Part shown: one piece after another, positions 47,072-54,261 of the stretch
Layout: each line of letters starts with the position of its first letter
Position numbering within the stretch: position 1 is the stretch's first letter
NCBI RefSeq assembly: GCF_900110485.1
Contig: NZ_FODY01000007.1
Span: 1 to 64,000, forward strand
Source: Propionispora vibrioides
Lineage (GTDB): Bacteria; Bacillota; Negativicutes; Propionisporales; Propionisporaceae
DNA: 64,000 bases
Reading direction: 5' to 3'
Notes under the pieces: model-generated
Told to the model about the DNA's origin: nothing
Seen by the model: the letters and a program-made list of their open reading frames with translations, nothing else
Databases searched by the model: none
Made by a program: the position numbers and the translations under genes

Positions 47072-47215
47072 TTAATCCAGCAGTTCATCCTTTACATATT
47101 TTGCAGCCGAGTAAAGCAGAACTCCTGCCGCCACCATTTTCACAATGGCGGGCATATCCATATCGGAATGCCGGCGTCTGGAACAATGACGTTGTTTTAT
47201 CATTCTTTCAAACAT
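47072..47215 (-). CDS. 47-aa small protein of unknown function
   Basis: Not recognised. The reading frame starts with ATG at 47215 behind an excellent GAGGAGG site and ends at TAA 47072. The product has a basic N-terminal half rich in Arg and His (MFERMIKQRHCSRRRHSD) and a hydrophobic stretch of about 17 residues (IVKMVAAGVLLYSAAKY) before an acidic end, so it may be a small membrane or membrane-edge peptide. Downstream GC-rich terminator and upstream phoU hairpin give it its own unit. Confidence 0.65.
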   Translation of the reverse strand: MFERMIKQRHCSRRRHSDMDMPAIVKMVAAGVLLYSAAKYVKDELLD

Positions 47216-47297
47216 AACACCACCTCCTCAGCTACTATTGTAACCAATCTTGAATGCTGGCAGACAAGAAAAAAATGTGAATTTATCCGATGGTTAA

Positions 47298-47329
47298 GCC
47301 TCAGAGGGTGCCAAAACACCCGCTGAAGC
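47298..47329 (-). terminator. Hairpin after phoU
   Basis: GCCTCAGAGGGTG/CACCCGCTGAAGC stem with one or two mismatches, 11 bp past the phoU stop; no real T tail. Confidence 0.5.
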
Positions 47330-47339
47330 AAGTCCCCGT

Positions 47340-47999
47340 CTACTTTTTGCGAAGCCGTTCGCCGGTAGCCAGATAAATCGTCCACTCGGCAATGTTAGTG
47401 GCATGATCGGCAATGCGCTCCAGGTATCTGGCCACAAATAGAATTTGCGTGGCCTGGCTGATGGTAGCCGGCTTTTCCATCATGTAAGTCAACAGTTCGC
47501 GGACAACCTGATGATAGAGTGAGTCCACTGCATCGTCGGCCTGGCACACTTCTTCCGACTGCGCTACATTCAATGTCGTATAGGCCTCCAGCGAATCCTG
47601 CAGCATCTTTTGGGCCAGTTTGGCCATGCGGGGTATATCCATCAATGGCTTAATCAAAGGCTCATCGGCAATTTTCAAAGTGATTTTGGCAATATCATAC
47701 GCATGGTCTCCCATGCGCTCCAAATCGGTAGTAATCTTCAGCCCGGTACCGATGATGCGAAGATCGCGCGCCAACGGCTGCTGCCGGGCGATTAAGACCA
47801 TGCATTTGTCCTCAATATCAATTTCCAGCCCGTCGATGGCGTCATCCCCTTCCATGACCTTGCGGGCCAGGGCGCGGTCCTGGGTAGAAAGGGAGAGCAC
47901 CGCTTCTTCAATCGCCCGGACCACCATATGGCCCATTTGCAGAATCTCCTGTCGCAGCGCCTCCAATTCCTGATTATAACCTTGTCTGGTACTTGGCAT
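47340..47999 (-). CDS. phoU: Phosphate signalling protein PhoU
   Basis: 219 aa, two repeated three-helix PhoU units (about 10-100 and 115-205), each with the metal-binding pattern seen in LERMGDHAYDIAKI and LERIADHATNIAEW. Links Pst activity to PhoR and limits signalling when phosphate is abundant. AGGAGG lies seven bases before the ATG. 27 bp after pstB in the same transcript. Confidence 0.95.
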   Translation of the reverse strand: MPSTRQGYNQELEALRQEILQMGHMVVRAIEEAVLSLSTQDRALARKVMEGDDAIDGLEIDIEDKCMVLIARQQPLARDLRIIGTGLKITTDLERMGDHAYDIAKITLKIADEPLIKPLMDIPRMAKLAQKMLQDSLEAYTTLNVAQSEEVCQADDAVDSLYHQVVRELLTYMMEKPATISQATQILFVARYLERIADHATNIAEWTIYLATGERLRKK

Positions 48000-48026
48000 G
48001 CTTTTCCCTCCTCCAAAGCGTTCTCA

Positions 48027-48782
48027 TTAACCGAACCGCCCGGTAATGTAATCCTCGGTCCGTTTATCCTGCGGCTTGGTAAAAATAGCATCGGTCTTGC
48101 CATGTTCCACCAGTTCGCCGTTTAAGAAAAAGGCGGTCTGATCCGATACCCGGGCCGCCTGCTGCATATTATGCGTTACCATGATGATGGTATACCTGTT
48201 TTTCAGCTCGGTAACCAACTCTTCAATCTTCATCGTCGATATGGGGTCAAGAGCCGAACAAGGTTCATCCATCAGCAGCACTTCCGGTTCTACGGCCAGC
48301 AGCCGGGCGATACAGAGACGCTGCTGCTGACCGCCTGACATGCCCATGGCTGACTGATGCAGCCGGTCCTTGACCTCTTCCCACAACGCCGCGCCTGTGA
48401 GGCTTCGTTCCACAATATCGGCCAGCGTCGCTTTATTGGTGATGCCATGAATCCGCGGCCCGTAAGCGACATTATCAAAAATCGACATGGGAAATGGATT
48501 AGGTCGTTGAAATACCATCCCCACCCGTTTGCGCAGCATAACCACGTCGGTTCCCGGCTGCAGCACATTCACGCCGTCCAATAAAATCTCGCCTTCAATC
48601 CGGACATTCTCCACCAGATCATTCATCCGGTTGATTGTCTTAATAAAGGTGGATTTACCGCACCCCGACGGTCCGATCAGGGCCAGCACACTGTTTTTTA
48701 CCACACCGAGGGAAATCTTCTTTAACGCCAGCATATCCCCGTAATATAACTTCAACTTATTCGCCTGTATTTTATAGTCCAT
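48027..48782 (-). CDS. pstB: Phosphate ABC transporter ATPase PstB
   Basis: 251 aa. Walker [11 protein letters not shown]-loop region [22 protein letters not shown] signature MSGGQQQRL, Walker [13 protein letters not shown] and the switch His in VTHNMQQA. Drives PstCA. Encoded with phoU about 11 kb upstream of pstSCA, so the usual pstSCAB-phoU operon is split here, with a separate PHO-box promoter. Confidence 0.96.
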   Translation of the reverse strand: MDYKIQANKLKLYYGDMLALKKISLGVVKNSVLALIGPSGCGKSTFIKTINRMNDLVENVRIEGEILLDGVNVLQPGTDVVMLRKRVGMVFQRPNPFPMSIFDNVAYGPRIHGITNKATLADIVERSLTGAALWEEVKDRLHQSAMGMSGGQQQRLCIARLLAVEPEVLLMDEPCSALDPISTMKIEELVTELKNRYTIIMVTHNMQQAARVSDQTAFFLNGELVEHGKTDAIFTKPQDKRTEDYITGRFG

Positions 48783-48865
48783 CTTGGCTATACCCTCCTG
48801 CTAGCGGACCGTCTACGCAGATGGTCCACCAGGTGTTTTGAGCGGTGTTGCCGCCTATATTGTGC

Positions 48866-48909
48866 ACTATACCATAAATACAGGGGCCTGATTGTTAAGT
48901 TTTGATTAA
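48866..48909 (-). promoter_or_regulatory. Short PHO box and promoter of pstB-phoU
   Basis: Minus strand TTAATC (48904-48909) and TTAACA (48893-48898), period 11 bp, then 21 bp to TATAGT (48866-48871). Only two repeats, so the weakest of the pst sites, but the distance to -10 is the same. Confidence 0.55.
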
Positions 48910-48913
48910 AATT

Positions 48914-48956
48914 AAAAAAGCGCGAACCGTCCGGATGTAATCCTCAGGTTCGCGCT
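48914..48956 (-). terminator. Terminator after the PhoP-type regulator
   Basis: AGCGCGAACC/GGTTCGCGCT stem (48919-48928, 48947-48956) followed by a T run on the minus strand that leads directly into the pstB PHO box. Confidence 0.8.
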
Positions 48957-48970
48957 GATGCTACAAATAC

Positions 48971-49138
48971 CAGGTACCACTGATTAATTCACGCTGCGCG
49001 TCCTGACGGATCTTTTTCCGCCTGGCTGCGTCAGCAAAACCTTGAAATAGGGGCCACTATTCCCGCGGTTTTACTTCCTTGCCTGACGGAAAAATCTCTC
49101 GCCAGGCCGACAGGTTAATTTTAATCAGCGGTTACCTA
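48971..49138. mobile_element. Family 1 miniature element at the end of the regulator gene
   Basis: 168 bp from CAGGTACCACTGATT to AATCAGCGGTTACCTA. The reverse strand aligns along its length with the element at 40249-40417. Its right end supplies the TAG stop of the regulator gene (49136-49138). Confidence 0.8.
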
Positions 49139-49828
49139 GATCTCCCGAAAACGGTAGCCGACGCCGCGCACCGTTTCAATCGCCTCGGCAACTTCGCTGT
49201 CTTCCGCCAGCTTGGCCCGCAGGTGCCGGACATGAACATCGACCGTCCGGGTATCGCCAAAGTACTCATAGCCCCATACTTTTTCGAGAAGTTGTTCTCT
49301 GGTATACACTTTCCCGATGTTTGTAACAAATAATTTCAAAAGTTCATATTCCTTCGGGGTAAGCTCCAGTTTCGTCTTGTTGAGAAACACTTCATAACGG
49401 CTGAAGTGAAACCGCAGACGGCTAACGGTAAGCTCACCCGTGCCGGCCGGCTCCTTCTGACTGCGCCGCAGCACGGCCTTTACCCGGGCCACCAGTTCAC
49501 GGGGACTGAATGGCTTGGTCATATAATCATCAGCCCCCAGCTCAAGACCGATGATTTTATCAATCTCTTCCGTCTTGGCTGTCAGCATAATAATCGGAAT
49601 ACCAGCCGTAGCCTGTTGGTTTTTTAGGCTTCGGCACACCTCCAGACCATCCAGTTCGGGCAGCATCAAATCAAGCACGATCAAATCCGGCTTGTTCTGT
49701 CGGGCCGTCTGTAAAGCAACGGTTCCGTTATCCGCCTCTAAAACCGCGTACCCTTCCTTTTGCAAATTAAACTTTACCAGTTCTCGTATGGCTACTTCGT
49801 CATCGACTACAAGAATGTTGCCTGTCAT
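49136..49828 (-). CDS. phoP: PhoP/PhoB-type response regulator
   Basis: 230 aa. Receiver domain: VVDDEVAIRELV, phosphoacceptor in LIVLDLMLPELDG, Lys in MTKPFSPREL. C-terminal winged helix: LELTPKEYELLKLF, KVWGYEYFGDTRTVDVHV and ETVRGVGYRFREI. Likely partner of the PhoR-type kinase and the protein that reads the TTAACA repeats. The ATG at 49828 has AAGGAG upstream; the open extension to 49891 lies before that site. The stop codon is formed by a miniature element, but the winged helix is complete. Confidence 0.85.
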   Translation of the reverse strand: MTGNILVVDDEVAIRELVKFNLQKEGYAVLEADNGTVALQTARQNKPDLIVLDLMLPELDGLEVCRSLKNQQATAGIPIIMLTAKTEEIDKIIGLELGADDYMTKPFSPRELVARVKAVLRRSQKEPAGTGELTVSRLRFHFSRYEVFLNKTKLELTPKEYELLKLFVTNIGKVYTREQLLEKVWGYEYFGDTRTVDVHVRHLRAKLAEDSEVAEAIETVRGVGYRFREI

Positions 49829-49908
49829 GTCATCACTACTCCTTACTGACCGGCCAGTTATCAGAGGTGTCATGAATAATATGGCATTCATGGTGCTTTC
49901 ATTTAAAT

Positions 49909-49936
49909 AAAAACCAGGTTAGATAACCTGGTTTTT
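49909..49936 (-). terminator. Terminator after the HU gene
   Basis: AAAAACCAGGTTA/TAACCTGGTTTTT hairpin (49909-49921, 49924-49936) with a two-base loop, 17 bp past the HU stop. Confidence 0.8.
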
Positions 49937-49952
49937 GAGACTGCCACTTATT

Positions 49953-50225
49953 TTAATTCACGGCATCCTTTAAGCCTTTGCCAGCCTTGAAGACCGGGTT
50001 TTTAGAAGCCGGAATAGTAATCTCGGCACCGGTTTGAGGATTGCGGCCCTTTCTTTCTTCGCGGGTTTTTACCTCGAAAGTACCAAACCCAATCACCTGT
50101 ACTTTATCATTCTGGGCCAAAGCTTCTTCAATAGTAGTAAACAGGGCGTTGATGGCCTTCTCTGCATCCTTCTTGGTTAAATCGGATTTTTCAGCAACGC
50201 TGGCTACTAATTCAGTTTTATTCAC
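49953..50225 (-). CDS. hup: HU-family DNA-binding protein
   Basis: Histone-like nucleoid protein, 90 aa. It has the HU fold with [20 protein letters not shown] at the N-terminus, the [20 protein letters not shown] arm and the end [18 protein letters not shown] start at 50225 with AGGAGG eight bases upstream. It follows yabN/mazG; the next canonical gene of this region, yabP, is 18 kb further along. Confidence 0.96.
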   Translation of the reverse strand: MNKTELVASVAEKSDLTKKDAEKAINALFTTIEEALAQNDKVQVIGFGTFEVKTREERKGRNPQTGAEITIPASKNPVFKAGKGLKDAVN

Positions 50226-50331
50226 AAATCCATCCTCCTCACGAAAATCGTTACGAATAGCATTATTCGCTGTTCATATTTTTATTCCTGTCTAATAGTA
50301 AAAAATTTACCTAAAATCAGTAATTTTTTTA

Positions 50332-51813
50332 TTATTTTTTGGAAAATTCCCCGTTTTTCACCTCCGCTTTCTTCGCTTGCTCCCAAAATTCATCTAATTC
50401 AGCCAGTGTAAACTTGTCCCAACTGCGATTAGCAAGGGCTACCTGCCGTTCGACATAAGAAAACCGATTAACAAATTTATTGTTCGTCCGGGTCAAGGCA
50501 ATTTCCGCATCAACGGTTAAAAAACGCGCCAGATTGACGACGGCAAACAGGACATCACCCAATTCCTCTTCCACAGCCGGGCTCTGCCCTTCCCGCACGG
50601 CTTCCTGCAGCTCAGCAAGCTCCTCCGATAATTTTTCCCAAACCGGAGCAATATTATCCCAGTCGAAACCAACTTTAGCTGCTTTTGCCTGCAATTTGGC
50701 CGCCCGCGCCAGGGCGGGGAAATGAATTGGAATACCGTCCAGCACCGACTTTTGTCCGGCGTGGCTTTTTTCCCGTTTTTTGATGGCTTCCCAGTTGACA
50801 ACCACTTCCGCGGCGTCCCGTACCAAAATGTCGCCAAACACGTGAGGATGGCGACGGATCATCTTTTCCACCACCTGGTCAACTACATCCTGCATAGAAA
50901 AAGCACCGGTTTCTTCCGCCACTCGGGCGTGAAAGACAATCTGCAGCAAAAGATCGCCCAACTCTTCGCACAGCTTGTCCCGGTCACCCAGTTCGATGGC
51001 CTCCAGAACCTCATAAACTTCTTCCAGCAGGTATTTCCGCAAAGTGGCATGATCCTGTTCCCGGTCCCACACACAGCCTTCCGGTGAACGCAGTTTGGCC
51101 ATGACTGCTACCAGCGGCTCTACGCTAAACCGCTGCTGCGTATCCGGCACGGCAGGTACGTACACGCTGGTCAAATGATCAATAAACGGCAGCCTGTCCA
51201 GTTCATACAGCGGTACCGTCACCAGCTTTTCATCCACCAGTCCCAGATTTTGCACGACGGTGATCAACACATCGTCGGGGTAAAAATCCATTAAGGACAA
51301 CTTGGTTTCCGAAGCTACCTGGCGATTGTAAACCTGTGTCACTACCAGTGCCGTCCGCCGATCCGGCGCCACCTGCCCGATATCGGCCGCGTCCAGCACG
51401 GTAAGGCCGTCAATCGGATCGACCCCCAGTCGGGTGTACAGGACCTCCAGAAAGCTCATGCCCGGCAAGACCGTTACCGGGATGTTCCGCTCCTCGGCCA
51501 TTTGCTGAATAAGCGTCACCGTTTTTTCAGCGACCAGAGGACTGCCCGGCACGGCGTAAACCACTGACTTTTCGGCAGCCTGCCACAGACAATCGGCCGC
51601 GATCGCCTCATAGACTTCAGCAAAACTGTCTTTTTCCTCATACAAGTAATCATAGCTGATAAACCGGATACCCCGTTTCTCCAGCTCGTTTACCGTCGGA
51701 TGCTTGGCCGTGCGCAACAGCAAGGCTTCCGCTTGCGTAAGCCGTTCCAGCGTATCGAGTGTCAAAAGACCGAAAGAGCCTGGTCCCAGACCGATAATAG
51801 TAATATCCCCCAT
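50332..51813 (-). CDS. yabN: Tetrapyrrole-methylase-like/MazG fusion (YabN)
   Basis: 493 aa. N-terminal SAM-dependent methylase-like domain (about 1-225: TIIGLGPGSFGLLTLDTL, YAVPGSPLVAEKTV, LPGMSFLEVL) and a C-terminal MazG nucleotide pyrophosphohydrolase (about 250-480). The MazG part has two EExxE-type repeats, as in CVWDREQDHATLRKYLLEE, LCEELGDLLLQIVFHARV and VEEELGDVLFAVVNLAR. It likely removes non-canonical NTPs. AAAGGAG precedes the ATG. Shares a transcript with the flippase gene upstream (16 bp gap). Confidence 0.94.
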   Translation of the reverse strand: MGDITIIGLGPGSFGLLTLDTLERLTQAEALLLRTAKHPTVNELEKRGIRFISYDYLYEEKDSFAEVYEAIAADCLWQAAEKSVVYAVPGSPLVAEKTVTLIQQMAEERNIPVTVLPGMSFLEVLYTRLGVDPIDGLTVLDAADIGQVAPDRRTALVVTQVYNRQVASETKLSLMDFYPDDVLITVVQNLGLVDEKLVTVPLYELDRLPFIDHLTSVYVPAVPDTQQRFSVEPLVAVMAKLRSPEGCVWDREQDHATLRKYLLEEVYEVLEAIELGDRDKLCEELGDLLLQIVFHARVAEETGAFSMQDVVDQVVEKMIRRHPHVFGDILVRDAAEVVVNWEAIKKREKSHAGQKSVLDGIPIHFPALARAAKLQAKAAKVGFDWDNIAPVWEKLSEELAELQEAVREGQSPAVEEELGDVLFAVVNLARFLTVDAEIALTRTNNKFVNRFSYVERQVALANRSWDKFTLAELDEFWEQAKKAEVKNGEFSKK

Positions 51814-51829
51814 AATATGCCATTCTCCT

Positions 51830-53428
51830 TTATTTTTTCTTAAATAATTGCAAGTGTCTCAGCAGCTTTGCCAAAAAGGTCCCTGCCTTAGGAATTCCCG
51901 CCACATCCCGTTCCTCGACACCGCCCAGCAGCAGCAGGCTAGCGCCATACACCAGACTGCCTGCCGCAATCGCTGCCAGTGTCGCCATAGTATTATTCAG
52001 CCAGGCGGACATGGCCGCATCATATGTATATATTACCATAATACTCATCAGGATAGTGGCCATAATCGTTTTTGCCGTATTACCAAGCCTTGGACAAAAG
52101 CCGGTATACCGGTAGACAAAATACAGATTGAGCAGGGCGCCTACCGCAAAGTCCACATTGGTGGCCCAGGCAGCCCCCTGAATGCCCAGCGCCGGCAGCG
52201 CTGTCAGATACCAGCTCAAACCAATTTTTACGGCTGCCGCGATCAGCATATTGACCAGCGGTATGGCCGTGCGCCCCAACCCCTGCAGTACGCCGGTGCT
52301 GACCTGATGGATACCCAGAAAAACAACGCCCACCGACAAAACCCGCAGTGAAATTCCCGCCTCCGGCGCGCCATAGAGCATCGCCGAGATGGGTGTGGCC
52401 AACAGATACATCCCGGCAAAGCTGGGAATGGTAATCAGATTGGCAATTTTGATTGCCTTGGCTACCCGGTTTTGGATATGGCCGCTGTTTTTCAGCGTAA
52501 ACGCCTCCGCCACCGAAGGCACCAGGCTGGCAGCCAACGAACCGGTCAGGATAGTCGGCAAATTGATCAGGGCCGTCGCCATACCGGTCAGATAGCCAAA
52601 CAGTTCTGTCGCTTCCTGAATGGAAAATCCCGCCGCTTCCAGACGGGCCGGCACAATTAAAAGGTCAATGCTGGATACGACCGGCAGCATAATATTGGCC
52701 AACGATACGGGCAATGCCAATTTCACAATCCGCTTCATAATCCGCCAGCCCGAGTCCCGGCCGTTCACCGTTTCCCGTGGCTGCGGCAGATATGGCCGGC
52801 GATGCCAATAATAGTACATCAGCACAACCAGACCGGCCGCCGCTCCGGGAGCCGCCCCGAAGCTGGCGCCAGCCGCTGCATATTCAAGGCCCTGCGGCAT
52901 CAGCACATAGGCCAGCCAAACCATGACCGCCACCCGCACCAGTTGCTCCACAATCTGCGACACCGCGGTCGGCGTCATCTGTTGCAAGCCCTGGAAGTAT
53001 CCCCGGTAGCTGGACAGCACGGTTACAAAAAAAATAGCCGGCGCCAAGGCGGCAATGGCGTAATACGCCCGGGCGTCTCTGATCAACTGGTACTCGACAA
53101 GCCAGCCGGCCCCCCAATATAACAGCAGACTGGACAGCAGACCGGTAACCGCCAGCACACTCCAGGATATCCGAAATACCCGGTTGGCGCCGCCGATATC
53201 ACGGACGGCGATTTTCTCGGCCACCATAATGGAAATGGCAATCGGAATACCCGCCGACGATAAGCTCAGCGCCAGCAAATAAATTGGATAAGCCATTTGA
53301 TATAAACCAATGCCTTCACCGCCCAACAGCCGGGATAATAAAATACGGTTCACTGAACCGATCAGTTTCACGATGATCCCGGCAGCCGTGAGGATTAAGG
53401 CACCGCGCAGAAAATTATCTTTGCTCAC
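51830..53428 (-). CDS. spoVB: Polysaccharide/lipid II flippase of the SpoVB/MATE-like family
   Basis: 532 aa, about 14 membrane helices. Opens with FLRGALILTAAGIIVKLIGS, then RLLGGEGIGLYQMAYPIY and GIPIAISIMVAEKIA, as in SpoVB/MurJ-like exporters (MOP superfamily). Position between spoVT and yabN is that of yabM/spoVB-type genes in Bacillus. It probably translocates a cell-wall or cortex precursor. GTG at 53428 is six bases from GGGAG; the GTG at 53452 has no usable spacing. Confidence 0.88.
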   Translation of the reverse strand: MSKDNFLRGALILTAAGIIVKLIGSVNRILLSRLLGGEGIGLYQMAYPIYLLALSLSSAGIPIAISIMVAEKIAVRDIGGANRVFRISWSVLAVTGLLSSLLLYWGAGWLVEYQLIRDARAYYAIAALAPAIFFVTVLSSYRGYFQGLQQMTPTAVSQIVEQLVRVAVMVWLAYVLMPQGLEYAAAGASFGAAPGAAAGLVVLMYYYWHRRPYLPQPRETVNGRDSGWRIMKRIVKLALPVSLANIMLPVVSSIDLLIVPARLEAAGFSIQEATELFGYLTGMATALINLPTILTGSLAASLVPSVAEAFTLKNSGHIQNRVAKAIKIANLITIPSFAGMYLLATPISAMLYGAPEAGISLRVLSVGVVFLGIHQVSTGVLQGLGRTAIPLVNMLIAAAVKIGLSWYLTALPALGIQGAAWATNVDFAVGALLNLYFVYRYTGFCPRLGNTAKTIMATILMSIMVIYTYDAAMSAWLNNTMATLAAIAAGSLVYGASLLLLGGVEERDVAGIPKAGTFLAKLLRHLQLFKKK

Positions 53429-53564
53429 ACCATTCTCCCTCTCTGTTTCCACCTCCTTACTAATATATTGAACCTCTGCGGTAAAATATCCCTGCTAACG
53501 AAAAATTCCCGTCGCCGGCCCGAGGTTCATAGGAGGGAGACACCGGAACCCCTGGCAGTGATAT

Positions 53565-53592
53565 AAAAAAGTAGCGAACAAAGGTCCGCTAC
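53565..53592 (-). terminator. Terminator after spoVT
   Basis: GTAGCG/CGCTAC stem (53571-53576, 53587-53592) followed by T residues on the minus strand, 20 bp past the spoVT stop. Confidence 0.75.
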
Positions 53593-53611
53593 CTGTTGAT
53601 CACCTATTCAA

Positions 53612-54178
53612 TTATTGCGACATCTGCTTAGCCAAAAAGCCTGCTGCAGTTTCGGCCAGCTTGGTTTCCATATCGGCCATCTGGACGCCCGCCTGTTTGG
53701 AACAGATCACCACCGCACCGATTGCATCACCTTCCACAATAATCGGGGCAATGACTTCCGCCGTAAACTTGCAGGTTTCCCCCTCATCGCAGACAGTAAC
53801 ACAATCCTTGCCATTCTTTTGTTCGCCGGGATTATTAATCAGCACGGTCTTACGTTCTTCCATGACCTTTTCAATGGCCGGTCCTAGCGGCTTATTGAGA
53901 AATTCTTTCTTTGATGCCCCTGCCACGGCTACGATATTGTCTCTGTCGGCAATCAAAATGATCTGTCCGATTGCTTCATACAAAGAGTCAGCGTACTCCT
54001 TCGCAAAATCCCCTAATTCTCCTACCGGAGAATACTTCTTTAAAATAACTTCTCCCTCACGGTCCACATATATCTCTAACGGATCACCTTCACGAATCCT
54101 TAATGTTCGTCTGATTTCTTTCGGGATTACTACTCTGCCAAGGTCATCAATTCTTCTCACAATACCAGTTGCTTTCAC
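53612..54178 (-). CDS. spoVT: Stage V sporulation protein T
   Basis: 188 aa. N-terminal swapped-hairpin AbrB-type DNA-binding domain (KATGIVRRIDDLGRVVIPKE, LEIYVDREGEVILKKY) and a C-terminal GAF-like domain (about 60-185). Tunes late forespore sigma-G genes in Bacillus. GTG start with GGGGGG six bases upstream; a sigma-G-like promoter lies just ahead. Confidence 0.96.
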   Translation of the reverse strand: MKATGIVRRIDDLGRVVIPKEIRRTLRIREGDPLEIYVDREGEVILKKYSPVGELGDFAKEYADSLYEAIGQIILIADRDNIVAVAGASKKEFLNKPLGPAIEKVMEERKTVLINNPGEQKNGKDCVTVCDEGETCKFTAEVIAPIIVEGDAIGAVVICSKQAGVQMADMETKLAETAAGFLAKQMSQ

Positions 54179-54225
54179 CAGTATCCCCCCTTTTCAAACA
54201 GTATTTGACATTTCAGTTCAGTGAT

Positions 54226-54255
54226 AGTATATATCCTGCATAACACTTTTATTCA
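54226..54255 (-). promoter_or_regulatory. Sigma-G-like promoter of spoVT
   Basis: Minus strand GAATA (54251-54255), 18-bp spacer, TATACTA (54226-54232). This resembles the sigma-G consensus (GHATR, about 18 bp, CATNHTA) and spoVT is sigma-G-controlled in Bacillus. The first base of the -10 differs. Confidence 0.5.
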
Positions 54256-54261
54256 TGACCT

